64,000 nucleotides of DNA from Nakaseomyces glabratus. Lineage: Eukaryota > Ascomycota > Saccharomycetes > Saccharomycetales > Saccharomycetaceae. Below are positions 40,067 to 50,282 of the stretch, piece by piece; positions within the stretch are counted from its first letter, which is position 1; each line of letters begins with the position of its first letter. Made by a program: the position numbers and the translations under genes. The stretch covers positions 558,001 to 622,000 of the forward strand of contig NC_088955.1 in NCBI RefSeq assembly GCF_010111755.1. The letters are read 5' to 3'. The notes below the pieces were generated by a model, which was given only the letters and a program-made list of their open reading frames with translations, had not been told where the DNA came from and ran no database searches.

Positions 40067-43000
40067 ATGGAGCAGACTAATAAGGAGCACAGGAAATCTA
40101 AAGAGAAGAATACCGCTAAGAAGAAGCTGCATACGCAGGGCCACAATGCCAAGGCTTTCGCGGTATCCGCGCCCGGCAAGATGGCAAGAACCATGCAGAG
40201 GTCAAGCGATGTCAACGAGCGGAAGCTGCATGTGCCCATGGTAGACAGAACCCCTGACGACGATCCTCCACCGGTAATCGTCTCTGTGGTTGGTCCTCCA
40301 GGTACAGGTAAGACCACTTTGATTAAGTCTCTGGTCAGGAGAATGACAAAGACAACACTGTCGGAGATAAATGGTCCTGTGACCGTGGTTTCCGGCAAAC
40401 ACAGAAGACTGACGTTCTTGGAGTGTCCTGCCGATGACTTAAACTCCATGATTGATGTGGCCAAGATCTCTGATCTTGTCCTACTAATGATCGATGGTAA
40501 CTTTGGGTTCGAAATGGAAACAATGGAGTTCTTGAACTTGGCTCAACACCATGGTATGCCCCGTGTTCTGGGTGTGGCTACACATTTAGATTTATTCAAG
40601 TCTCAATCAACTCTAAGAGCCTCAAAGAAGAGATTGAAACATAGATTCTGGACAGAAGTTTACCAAGGTGCTAAGCTTTTCTATCTATCCGGTGTTCTGA
40701 ACGGTAGATACCCAGACCGTGAAATTTTGAACCTTTCCAGATTTATCTCAGTGATGAAGTTTAGACCTCTAAAGTGGAGAAATGAGCATCCATACATGCT
40801 TGCTGACAGAATTACAGACTTAACTCACCCAGATTTAATAGAGAGAAAGGGTAAAAAAGTGGATAGAAAAGTAGCCTTATATGGTTACTTGCATGGTACT
40901 CAATTATCCTCTGTTCCAGGCCAAAGAGTTCACGTAGCTGGTGTCGGTGATTTAACTGTGGCCCAAGTTGAAAAGCTACCTGACCCATGTCCTACTCCAT
41001 ACTACCAACAAAAATTGGATGAGTATGAAAGAGAAAAGATGAAAGAAGAGGCTGCTGCAACTGGCCAAATTACTAGTACAACTACGAGAAGACGTAAGAG
41101 ATTGGATGATAAAGATAAATTAATTTATGCTCCAATGTCTGATGTCGGTGGGTTACTAATGGATAAGGACGCTGTGTATATAGATGTTGGTAAGAAGAAA
41201 GATAGTTTAAGCTTTGTTCCAGGTCAAGAGAAGGGAGAGGGTGAAAAAATGGTCACTTCTCTTCAACAAACGGACAAGACAATTGCAGAGAAGTTTGAAG
41301 GTGTTGGTCTTCAATTGTTCAGCAACAGTACAGAACTCCATGGTGTTGAAGAAGAAGAAGAAGAAGAAAACGACGACGATAATATGGACGAAGAAATGTC
41401 TGATAATGAAAACGGCGTCCAAGACCAAGGTAGAACTTCATTAAGAGCACCTAGATTGTACGGTAAATCTATTCAACAGAAAGACGATGAGATCGATAAT
41501 TTACCAAGTGATGATGAGCTTGAAGAAAATGAAGATGCAGAGCCTAAACTTGTCGAAATTGACTTTGATGAAAAGTCTCACACTAAGGAAAAACTAGCAC
41601 TTGATTCAGATTCTGAGTTCGAGCTTTCCGATGATGACTCCTGGGAAAGAAAGGCTGCAGGAAAACTAAATGGAACTATTCAAAAAAAACGTGTGTGGGA
41701 TATTGGTAAACTGATTTACATGGACAATATCACTCCTGATGAATGTATAAAGAGATGGAAGAATGAAGACACTAGTGATGATGAAGAAGAAGACATCGAG
41801 GCAGACGAAGACGAAGAATTTTTTAAGAAAGCAGAGGCAAAAGAACAAACTAGCGCTGAGGCTGATCTGGAAAAATTTGTTCCATATTTCGAAAAGATTG
41901 AAAAGCTGGTTACCAAATGGTCTTCATTCGATGCTATTAGCGACAGATTTGTTGGTGCACCACAACTTGACGGTAAGAAAAACTCAACTGATTCTGCCAA
42001 TGGGGATGACGATGAAGAAGAAGTGTATGGTGACTTTGAAGATTTAGAAGCTGATGGTGATTCTGATAAAGAAAAATCCGACGAGAATAACGAAGAAGAA
42101 GTTGAATCAGATGGCTCGTTTACTAATTTTGATGCAGAAGAAAAGAAGGAACTGACAATTGAGGAAGAAAGACAACTAAATGCAGCAAAGAAGGAGAAAT
42201 TGAGAACTCAATTTGAAATGGAAGAAGGTGAAAACTTCAAAGAAGACGATCCGGATAATGAGTTTGATACATGGTATGAACTTCAAAAAGCTAAGATAGC
42301 AAAACAACTGGAGATCAATGAGAAGGAGCTTCAAGATATGACTCCTGAGCAAAGACTGAGAATAGAAGGTTATAAAGCTGGTTCTTATGTACGTGTGGTT
42401 TTTGAAGATGTACCAATGGAATTTATTGAATCATTTAATCCAAGATTCCCTGTCATTATGGGTGGTTTGTTGCCTACAGAACAAAAGTTTGGTATTGTCA
42501 ATGCAAGATTAAGAAGACACCGTTGGCATAAAAAGATCTTAAAGACTCATGACCCATTAGTTATGTCATTAGGCTGGAGAAGATTCCAAACATTACCTGT
42601 ATATACAACTTCTGACTCTCGGACAAGAATCAGAATGTTAAAATACACACCTGAGCATACTTATTGTAATGCATACTTCTACGGGCCTTTATGTTCACCA
42701 AATACACCATTCTGTGGTGTTCAAATTGTTGCCAACAGTGATACTACTGGTAATTTCCGTATTTCTGCAACTGGTGTTGTGGAGGAGATTGATGTTGATG
42801 TCGAAATCGTAAAGAAGTTGAAATTGGTTGGTTTCCCATATAAGATTTTCAAGAACACTGCATTTATTAAAGATATGTTTTCAAGCGCTATGGAAGTTGC
42901 AAGATTTGAAGGTGCTCAAATCAAAACAGTTTCAGGTATTAGAGGTGAAATTAAACGTGCACTATCAAAGCCAGATGGCCATTTCAGAGCTGCATTCGAA

Positions 43001-43579
43001 GATAAGATTTTGATGAGTGATATTGTGATTTTGAGATCATGGTATCCTGTTAAAGTTAAAAGATTCTATAATCCAGTTACTTCCTTATTACTCTCAAACA
43101 AAACTGAATGGAAGGGTGTGAGATTAACGGGACAAATTAGAGCTGCAGAAGGTGTTGCAACACCTGTAAACCCAGACAGTAACTATAAGAAGATTGAAAG
43201 AGTTGAAAGACATTTCAATGGTTTGAAGGTTCCAAAGACTATTCAAAAAGACCTGCCATTCAAGTCTCAAATACATCAAATGAAGCCTCAGAAGAAGAAG
43301 ACCTACATGGCTAAGAGAGCAGTTATCCTTGGTGGTGACGAAAAGAAAGCTCGTTCTTTTGTGCAAAAAGTATTGACAGTATCAAAAGCTAAGGAAGAAA
43401 AGAGGCAATCTAAAAAGTCCGACCAAAGGAAGGAAAGGCTAAAGAAGCTAGCTAAACTGGAAGAAGAGAAAAGTCAAAAAGATAAAGAAAAGAAGAAAGA
43501 ATTTTTCAGTAAGTATGGTAAGAAGCGTTCAAATGCTAATGATGATGGTGACTTCAAGGCGAAAAAATCCAGAAAGTAA
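40067..43579 (+). CDS. BMS1: GTPase of 40S ribosome biogenesis, Bms1
   Basis: 1170-residue essential nucleolar GTPase that joins the SSU processome with Rcl1 and acts in pre-18S rRNA processing (S. cerevisiae 1183 residues). The basic N-terminus (KSKEKNTAKKK) precedes the G domain. The P-loop GPPGTGKT is at 76-83, with LLMIDGNFGFEMETMEF and VATHLDLF downstream. A long acidic, Ser-rich middle (about 425-720), full of D/E runs, gives simple GAA/GAT repeats in the DNA. The conserved RFPVIMGGLLPTEQKFG and YKIFKNTAFIKDMFSSAMEV segments belong to the C-terminal Bms1/Tsr1 domain. The last 100 residues are strongly basic. ATG at 40067; PAC palindrome upstream. Confidence 0.97.
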   Translation: MEQTNKEHRKSKEKNTAKKKLHTQGHNAKAFAVSAPGKMARTMQRSSDVNERKLHVPMVDRTPDDDPPPVIVSVVGPPGTGKTTLIKSLVRRMTKTTLSEINGPVTVVSGKHRRLTFLECPADDLNSMIDVAKISDLVLLMIDGNFGFEMETMEFLNLAQHHGMPRVLGVATHLDLFKSQSTLRASKKRLKHRFWTEVYQGAKLFYLSGVLNGRYPDREILNLSRFISVMKFRPLKWRNEHPYMLADRITDLTHPDLIERKGKKVDRKVALYGYLHGTQLSSVPGQRVHVAGVGDLTVAQVEKLPDPCPTPYYQQKLDEYEREKMKEEAAATGQITSTTTRRRKRLDDKDKLIYAPMSDVGGLLMDKDAVYIDVGKKKDSLSFVPGQEKGEGEKMVTSLQQTDKTIAEKFEGVGLQLFSNSTELHGVEEEEEEENDDDNMDEEMSDNENGVQDQGRTSLRAPRLYGKSIQQKDDEIDNLPSDDELEENEDAEPKLVEIDFDEKSHTKEKLALDSDSEFELSDDDSWERKAAGKLNGTIQKKRVWDIGKLIYMDNITPDECIKRWKNEDTSDDEEEDIEADEDEEFFKKAEAKEQTSAEADLEKFVPYFEKIEKLVTKWSSFDAISDRFVGAPQLDGKKNSTDSANGDDDEEEVYGDFEDLEADGDSDKEKSDENNEEEVESDGSFTNFDAEEKKELTIEEERQLNAAKKEKLRTQFEMEEGENFKEDDPDNEFDTWYELQKAKIAKQLEINEKELQDMTPEQRLRIEGYKAGSYVRVVFEDVPMEFIESFNPRFPVIMGGLLPTEQKFGIVNARLRRHRWHKKILKTHDPLVMSLGWRRFQTLPVYTTSDSRTRIRMLKYTPEHTYCNAYFYGPLCSPNTPFCGVQIVANSDTTGNFRISATGVVEEIDVDVEIVKKLKLVGFPYKIFKNTAFIKDMFSSAMEVARFEGAQIKTVSGIRGEIKRALSKPDGHFRAAFEDKILMSDIVILRSWYPVKVKRFYNPVTSLLLSNKTEWKGVRLTGQIRAAEGVATPVNPDSNYKKIERVERHFNGLKVPKTIQKDLPFKSQIHQMKPQKKKTYMAKRAVILGGDEKKARSFVQKVLTVSKAKEEKRQSKKSDQRKERLKKLAKLEEEKSQKDKEKKKEFFSKYGKKRSNANDDGDFKAKKSRK

Positions 43580-43894
43580 TAAATTCCCTTTATGTAAAAT
43601 ATATTTATAAATGAAGTACACATCGGTATTATTTTAGATACATCTTAATTATTTAGTAATCCAAGCTTTATTTATAATTTGAGAGCAATTGGGCAGTTTA
43701 CCAAAACCCTACCCGTATCAAAGCCCTTCAATTTAAAAACATATAATATCTATCCCGTACGTAATCAATATATCCATATATATATGTAATTCTACTCACA
43801 ATATGATAAAAGGGTTAATAAGACATATTGAATAGGTAGTACCCGTTTTTGCGTTTATGATTACTTTTATTCCTATTTGCACATACAAATTACA
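43580..43894. other. BMS1-SAR1 convergent spacer
   Basis: AT-rich 3' flanks with TATATATA runs near 43776-43786 that may act in polyadenylation; no gene. Confidence 0.45.
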
Positions 43895-44749
43895 TTAAAT
43901 ATATTGAGATAGCCATTGGAAAGCTTCCAAGTAACCATTTCTCATGACGACAGAACACATGAAAACTTCGACTGGTCTTTGACCTTCGATTCTTTGAGAG
44001 CCGGTGGTGTTTAGTAGACCCAAGGCGGAACGTAGTTCAGCTTCAGAAACAGCGTTAGCAGCGTCGATCTTGTTACCCAAAATAACAAAAGGAACATCCT
44101 TCAATTCGGTAATGTTGAACAAAGCATCCAATTCGACACGAGCTTCATCGAATCTGTCTGGATCAGCTGAGTCGACCAAGAAGACGATACCATTAACCTC
44201 TGGGAAATAATCCTTCCACAATCTACGGGCTTGTACGTGACCACCCAAATCGAAGGTGGTAAACTTTATGTTACCAATAGCCAACTCTTCAGAAGTTGGA
44301 TGCCAAGTTGGCTGCAGGGTGGCCAATCTGTCGTTCTTTAGCATGTGTAATAGAGTAGTCTTACCAGCATTATCTAAACCAAGGAAAAGTAGCTTACCAT
44401 GTTTGTTCCACAAACCTAGGGATGCTAAAACATCTCTGACTGTCACAATTTGTAATCAACCATACCGATCGTAAAGATCAATGCAAGAAATAATATATGA
44501 GTAAACTCATTTACCATACCTGTAATTCATTTTTGATTATCCCTGTCAATGCCTCGATCATGTAATAGTAATAGATTGATTTAAATTTGTTAGTAATTCA
44601 ATTATTATCAAAAAAGTAAACGAGAAGTACTATAAGTCTATCCAGAGCATCGTATTTTGATCCAGACAGCCATTAATTGACTTTTACCTCCGTAGAAAAA
44701 AAATTGTCTAATCGATATACATACACCAGCCGAAAACGTCCCAAACCAT
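43895..44749 (-). CDS. SAR1: COPII small GTPase Sar1, two exons
   Basis: Small GTPase that starts COPII coat assembly at ER exit sites. Exon 2 (43895-44439) encodes all but the first residues. The first open codon seen there is GTG, not a start. Exon 1 (44725-44749, 25 nt) encodes MVWDVFGW plus one base and ends at a perfect GTATGT donor. Joining at the acceptor CAG (exon 2 from 44439) restores Phe at the junction and then [12 protein letters not shown], giving 189 residues, one fewer than S. cerevisiae Sar1. The start MVWDVFGWF replaces MAGWDIFGWF. GTPase motifs are intact: GLDNAGKTT (29-37), DLGGH, NKID and the C-terminal [15 protein letters not shown]. cerevisiae SAR1 has an intron at the same place. 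Confidence 0.95.
44440..44724 (-). other. Spliceosomal intron of SAR1 (285 nt)
   Basis: Donor GTATGT at 44724-44719, canonical branch site TACTAAC at 44595-44589 and acceptor CAG at 44442-44440. The branch A (44590) lies 150 nt from the acceptor, far for a yeast, with several AGs between. A weaker TACTCAT (44503-44497) lies 58 nt from the acceptor and is part of a small palindrome. Two GTATGG donor-like sequences also occur inside (44519-44514 and 44465-44460). Confidence 0.85.
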
Positions 44750-45269
44750 TGTTAATCAGATGTAGATATATTCTGTTGCAATTTGTAACTTCTATAGCCC
44801 ACTTTCAACAAAGATGATTCAGAAATGCAGTCTTAAAACTAACAAATTCCACGTTATTTATACTTTCTGGTGTCAACTTTTTTTTTCAAGCCGTTGATTT
44901 TCCTCGAGGCGATGGTCGTTTAAAGTAAGCCAAGGAATTACCGATATATAACAGAAAGAGAACAATGGATAGCATAGTCAATCACTGTGGAATTATTGAA
45001 ATATATCTGATTCTAATAGTTACATGAGATGGGTACACAATTATAGTCATTAACTTCATTAAATTAGTTTATACTGGAATATAGAAATATGTAGGTTGCA
45101 CAGAAATGCAAAAACTTTGCTTAGGGAAAATGAGTCTATAGGCCTAGAACGACTGGATAGTAAATGCTATTGTCTCAAAAGATCGAAACAAGAAGGTAAG
45201 GTTTAGTCAAGCAGAAATGTATCTTATATTGGATAGACACATGAATAAAGGGACAGAATATGCTGACAA
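44750..45269. other. SAR1 upstream / PCL8 downstream spacer
   Basis: Both genes are on the minus strand. The part next to 44750 is the SAR1 promoter, with a T-run at 44878-44886. No gene and no clear factor site seen. Confidence 0.45.
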
Positions 45270-46715
45270 TCATTGAGACTCTTGAGCCTTAAGCTCCTCA
45301 AGTATGCATGCGGTAGCTGAGAGTTTTTCGCTGTTTATCAGAAGATTATTGTCCTTTAAGCAAAATATTAGTGCCAGTTCTAGCTTTGTCATAAGTTTTT
45401 TTGATATACCACAAACTTTGCAAATATACTGGTGTGAGTGAACAAAATCTTCCAACAGCTTGGTGGCAATTCTAATTGTTCCAACTATCACTCGATGGAC
45501 TTCATTTTGTTGCAATTTATGCTTTAATCGGAGTGGACCATCATTGTATTCTCTAGTCAAGAATAATATTTGCAAAAGATACGTAGCCCCAAGATAAATA
45601 ATAGAGCCGAACATACACTTATTTTGTATACGCTGTATGAAGTCATGATGCGAGATCGATGGAGCACTTTTCATAGAAAAATAATGGTAGTTCTCATTGT
45701 TATCTGCCTTTTCAGAAATCATGTTTTCGTTCTCAGATAATCGCAGAAGAATGTCAAGAGTTTCTGTGTAGTTATGCATCGTGTCTTCTACAGAGTACTC
45801 AAATATCTCATTGTTATGTTGGTACTTTGAGAGTAGTACACACGTATTATCATGTACAATATCAGACGTTTTATTACCACCTGCCTGGAAATTCTCTGGT
45901 GGACTAATTTCAAAGAACTGTTCTTCGTTAACCCTTTCAGTCGAACTTGCAGGACCAATTTCTGTATCAATGAAATTATTGTACATTGTAGATGACTGAT
46001 ATGGAGAAAGAAGAAGAACACCATCATCTTCAGAATATTCTCCGTTGATTTGGCTCAAAATGTTAGAGTGAGTAAAAGGATCACTACCTGAATGCCCAGA
46101 GTCGAGCATCAGTTCACCGTCGCCTTCCGAATCACTTAATGCAAAGCAAGACATACTGTCTGATCTTGCGGTACTCATTTCGCTACCCATCCTGCTCATT
46201 ACACGGGACGGTAAGCCGTCAGATGATAATGTATTTAACTTAGCCAGATTCTCCCCCAGCACCTCGTTAAAAACAGATGCCTTTTGTATTAAATTCTCAA
46301 TATCTTCTCTTGGTTTGCCATTTGCTGAAGCTTTTGGAGATAGCTCTAAATCATCGTCTTGACTAGTATTGACACCATCCTCATTATCGCCATTACTACC
46401 GTCCATATCCCTTGATACTGAAGTTGCAGAACCATTACCATCGTGCTCTATTTCATCGTTTTCAAAACGAACTTTCTTAGAGGGTTGGCTCAGCTGTGGC
46501 ACATTAGAGGCTGGTAACGAATCATTAAGCTCAGAGAAGTTTAGGTTGTAACCTGTCTTGATAGGCAATTCAAAGAGACTATCCTCCTGACTATACATCA
46601 GATAGTCTCCAAACCCCATCCCCTTGTGGTCCTTGCCGAAATTATCTGAGAATCCATCAGGATGGCTATCACCTCCTTCGCCATCGTCCTTATCAACATC
46701 TTCCTGGACAGTCAT
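45270..46715 (-). CDS. PCL8: Pho85 cyclin of the Pcl8/Pcl10 group
   Basis: 481-residue cyclin orthologous to Pcl8 (paralogue Pcl10). With the kinase Pho85 it phosphorylates glycogen synthase Gsy2 and so restrains glycogen storage. Residues 1-330 are acidic, Ser/Asp-rich and disordered. The cyclin box lies at about 330-475: FIQRIQNKCMFGSIIYLGATYLLQ, then HRVIVGTIRIATKLLEDFVHSH and the ISKKLMTKLELALIFCLK helix. ATG at 46715. Synteny (SAR1 and FLC1 as neighbours) supports it; RPL1A, which follows PCL8 in S. cerevisiae, is missing here. PCL8 versus PCL10 identity rests on position. Confidence 0.93.
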   Translation of the reverse strand: MTVQEDVDKDDGEGGDSHPDGFSDNFGKDHKGMGFGDYLMYSQEDSLFELPIKTGYNLNFSELNDSLPASNVPQLSQPSKKVRFENDEIEHDGNGSATSVSRDMDGSNGDNEDGVNTSQDDDLELSPKASANGKPREDIENLIQKASVFNEVLGENLAKLNTLSSDGLPSRVMSRMGSEMSTARSDSMSCFALSDSEGDGELMLDSGHSGSDPFTHSNILSQINGEYSEDDGVLLLSPYQSSTMYNNFIDTEIGPASSTERVNEEQFFEISPPENFQAGGNKTSDIVHDNTCVLLSKYQHNNEIFEYSVEDTMHNYTETLDILLRLSENENMISEKADNNENYHYFSMKSAPSISHHDFIQRIQNKCMFGSIIYLGATYLLQILFLTREYNDGPLRLKHKLQQNEVHRVIVGTIRIATKLLEDFVHSHQYICKVCGISKKLMTKLELALIFCLKDNNLLINSEKLSATACILEELKAQESQ

Positions 46716-47759
46716 TCCAGATATTCCTTTCTAATAATTGCCTTTTTAGCTAATGCTTTGAAAAAGTTTTCTTTACAATGGTTAGCAGATATTTTATACA
46801 CTAGATAGTGCCACTACTTATATATACAGCACAATCTGGAAAACCTGGGGTAATTTAATTAAGTCTCTATATTATTAAAGCTTTGCTAATTAATCTGTGA
46901 TAATCATTCTTAATCTGATAAATTAGGCTTAGGATCAAATGATAAACAAATGACGTCGTCACCAAGGAAAAACCTGATCCAGAATTCTTACACAGGGCTT
47001 TTATAAAGTACAACACTAATTGGACACCTCAGGACAGCAAGACTATAGCACCTATTGCTCCTTATTGCTCCTGAATAGCTACTCATGCACTATACTACTA
47101 ACTCACCCAATACATTTCAATCCTTCCAATACTATTAGGCAATATAAACTCCCAAAACCCGCCCACTGCATTTTCTGAGCTACTGATTAGCAAATTACTG
47201 CAAATTATGGTGGAAACCAGCAGACATTTAGGAATAGAAGAAGCATAAATGGCTCCGTTCTGCGTATGTTTCTCTGTCCGTTATTTGCTAACACGCACAT
47301 TACAAAGCTGCAAGTAGAAAATCTCATCTTTTTCCTTTCTATTTCTAAAGATCCTGCGGATTTCTCTGTGTGAAGGGGCTGTTATATATAGTTGGAGGAG
47401 ACGTAACGTGGAATGCCCCCAGTGTAAGTACATAGATAGAAGAGTCACATGACTATTCTAAGATTGCTATATTTCTCATTAGTATAATACTCTACTTTAA
47501 GCTCAGGGTCATAACAGTAGGTTGTCCGTGTTGCATCTGGCAGTGGGGTAATTGTAATTTTAATGACTTTTTCATAAAGATTTGCTTTTATTAATATACA
47601 ATTTGTGGGGTGATTAGCCGAAGCTAAGGTATATAAGTAATATTTATATCTGAAAATGCAAATAATGCCTGTTAGTTCTAGTTATAGTTTTGGCTAATGT
47701 ATGAAAGTGGTAACCGTCCTTAGCTATTTGGGATAGCGCTCCTATTTTTTTTACTATCA
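46716..47759 (-). promoter_or_regulatory. PCL8 upstream region
   Basis: Non-coding. GTCACATG at 47444-47451 matches the RTCACRTG site of Cbf1-type bHLH factors. The expected RPL1A gene is not here and no remnant is visible in six frames. The left end near 47760 is the FLC1 3' flank. Confidence 0.45.
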
Positions 47760-50282
47760 CTACAGGTATTTACCGGACTGGTCCAATATATCTGTGGAGT
47801 TAGTTGCCTCCTGGTTGGCATAAGGTATACTGTCCAAGCTTATGTCTCTTGGTGGACCTAGAGCTCCGTTGCTGTAGCGTACGGTGTTAGAGTTGTTGTC
47901 TCTGAATGGGTCCATACGTGGACCAGTGATATCCGTTAAGTCAGAAAACCTCTGTGACTCATCACGAGCAGACATCAGATTCTCTCTGGCCTGTATATCA
48001 TGTGAACTGTTACCTTCTAGACCAATGTATGACCTCCTCACAGGGGACCCGCCGCTTGAGTATGATGATCTGGGTGTTACTAGGTGATTAACAAAGTTGA
48101 TATCTTCTTCATCTTTACTTAACTCACCTTCTAAGACCTTAGGCTCAGATTTGTTAGCCGAAGAACCGTTCGTGGACGTACCATCACTGTACCTTCTCTC
48201 AATCTCCGGTCTGTTACTTCTCTTACTCTTTCCACGCTTCATAGACAATTTACGGATAACACGTTGAGTAAATGTTTGGTTTGCAAATTCTTCTTCATCA
48301 TCATAATCTTCATCTGGACCGAGGAAAATATTAGATAGCCTGTTTTTCTTGACGTTAGCATTTGCTTCCCAATTAGCTTCATGATCACCAGCCATGTTAC
48401 CAAGAGCCCACAGATCCGCGGTGGCAGAGTTCTTCATCTTGCTACCGCTTCTCTCTAGGACGTCGCCGTGATAAGCAGCATTCTTCTTTTGGAAGGCAGC
48501 TCTATCGTCATTAGCACGTCTGAACCTGGTATCAGGACTCTTTGTGAAAGCTATCATGTATGCAAAGGCTAAGATCATCATTAGTAAAATGAAGGAGAAC
48601 GCAGCGTTCATAATAAAGAAAACCCAACCCATAATAGCGGAAACGGCGTATTTTTGGTTGAACAAATCAGAAAAGAACATGAACAAGAATGAGTTGATCA
48701 CAGTAACAAGGCAGATAACAATGTTCATAATATTTGTAGGACGATCCAAGTATGGCTTATATCTTATAATTGCAACGAAGTAAAACAAATCAAGAATGAA
48801 AATGGACAATGCTTGAGTTTTACCTGATGCTTGTGCAAAACCAATGAACAATGACTTAATAAAAACGTAGCCCAATAGGATGTTATTCCACCAGTAAAAG
48901 TTCGCACTGAACATACTGTAAAAGAAACCATATTTGTCTAGGACGTAGTCATCACCATAAAGCAAGGCTGCTGGGTTGTTGTATTTCTGGACAGACTTGC
49001 GGGCGAAGTAAGTTGTTCTGTATGACGCCCATACCATCAAACCGATAGATAAGATCAAGAACAAGCACGCAATAACAATAACAGCGCCAGAGTCTCTTTC
49101 GGTGAACTCCCAGAAACTTAAAATAGTCAACTGAGTGAAGCCAATGTAGATGTATCTTAACATAGCACCTTTTAATAGAACTTTCCAGTTAATTCTGAAA
49201 GCTTGGAATCTGTCAGCCTTAATCCATCCGTTTCTGATTGATAATTCAAGGGAGTATTTGCAGACAATGATAAATGCAGCCAAGACATATCCACATAACA
49301 CGAAAAAGGTAAAACCTGTACAAACAATGGATGTATTTTCAATGTTCATTCTGTAACCCATTCTCTTGATACCTCTAAAGATAAGTGTGTTTTGATTACC
49401 GTATAGGATATTTTCGGCACGTTTAACATATTCTAAGTTCCTCACATAGTCAATGGCCCTTTGGGTTAAAACGGACATGGTTGTTGCGGTCAAGTAAAGT
49501 GTAGGGGTACCACCTGTGGATTGAACGTACCAACGAAAGATTTTTTGCATGAAGCTGACTCTGATCAAACCCATAGACCAAGCCATGTTTTCTGACCAGG
49601 CTGCAGCAATAGGAGGAACACTGTGAACGTGTTGCATTGCAACAACAGCGACAGATTGAAAGTATAAGAACAAAGACATAGTGTTGGCAGAAATGTGAGA
49701 AGCAGCCACGGAGTTACCGAAGGTAGACAAAGTGGCTGAAAGCAGCAGACCAATACCAGCAATGACGGCAAAGACCCATTTCACACCTGTTTGAGACACT
49801 GTCTTACCGTTACTGAAGAAAACCTGAATACAAGCTAAGATATCGTTCTGGTCATTGTAAATGTAAAGTTTGACAAAGGCGTCAATATCTGGCACTTGGT
49901 AAGTGATACCGGGGATCATATTTACGTACTCTTGCGAAATGTACTGGATAGAATCGATTTGAATGTTACCTGGGTGGACGGGACAGAATTGTTTCCAGTT
50001 CATGGAACAGACGTCAAAACTCTTTGTGATAACTTTGAAACCGTACGCGTATACATCAACATACGCGAAGATGTAGCCATCGATCTGTGTGGACATATCC
50101 AATGTGTAATGTAGGGATCTGTCATCTGGGTCGAACACGACGTCAAAACTTCTAGCCGATAATTGAGAGTTTTCCATACAAGTAACTAAAGATGTAGCTG
50201 TAAGTTTCCTTCTTGCCTCCACGAGGTTAGAAAACCTCATCAGGAGCATAAAGACACACCATAGTGTGTGAGAAAGTAGCAT
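47760..50282 (-). CDS. FLC1: FAD transporter / TRP-like channel family protein Flc1
   Basis: 840-residue membrane protein of the fungal Flc/TRP-ML family, implicated in FAD import into the ER and in calcium and cell-wall homeostasis. A hydrophobic signal peptide occupies residues 1-23 (cleavage probably after LVEA). A lumenal ML-like domain spans about 24-165 with Cys35, Cys92 and Cys97. Nine or so membrane helices follow from about 165 to 600, including the conserved WSENMAWSMGLI and ADRFQAFRINWKVLL segments. The C-terminal tail (about 610-840) is cytosolic, Ser/Asn-rich and likely phosphorylated. It is somewhat longer than S. cerevisiae Flc1 (793). ATG at 50282. Confidence 0.94.
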   Translation of the reverse strand: MLLSHTLWCVFMLLMRFSNLVEARRKLTATSLVTCMENSQLSARSFDVVFDPDDRSLHYTLDMSTQIDGYIFAYVDVYAYGFKVITKSFDVCSMNWKQFCPVHPGNIQIDSIQYISQEYVNMIPGITYQVPDIDAFVKLYIYNDQNDILACIQVFFSNGKTVSQTGVKWVFAVIAGIGLLLSATLSTFGNSVAASHISANTMSLFLYFQSVAVVAMQHVHSVPPIAAAWSENMAWSMGLIRVSFMQKIFRWYVQSTGGTPTLYLTATTMSVLTQRAIDYVRNLEYVKRAENILYGNQNTLIFRGIKRMGYRMNIENTSIVCTGFTFFVLCGYVLAAFIIVCKYSLELSIRNGWIKADRFQAFRINWKVLLKGAMLRYIYIGFTQLTILSFWEFTERDSGAVIVIACLFLILSIGLMVWASYRTTYFARKSVQKYNNPAALLYGDDYVLDKYGFFYSMFSANFYWWNNILLGYVFIKSLFIGFAQASGKTQALSIFILDLFYFVAIIRYKPYLDRPTNIMNIVICLVTVINSFLFMFFSDLFNQKYAVSAIMGWVFFIMNAAFSFILLMMILAFAYMIAFTKSPDTRFRRANDDRAAFQKKNAAYHGDVLERSGSKMKNSATADLWALGNMAGDHEANWEANANVKKNRLSNIFLGPDEDYDDEEEFANQTFTQRVIRKLSMKRGKSKRSNRPEIERRYSDGTSTNGSSANKSEPKVLEGELSKDEEDINFVNHLVTPRSSYSSGGSPVRRSYIGLEGNSSHDIQARENLMSARDESQRFSDLTDITGPRMDPFRDNNSNTVRYSNGALGPPRDISLDSIPYANQEATNSTDILDQSGKYL

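Noticed and set aside
40003..40464. 153-codon antisense frame over the BMS1 start
   Set aside because: Shadow of the BMS1 coding sequence; no independent support.
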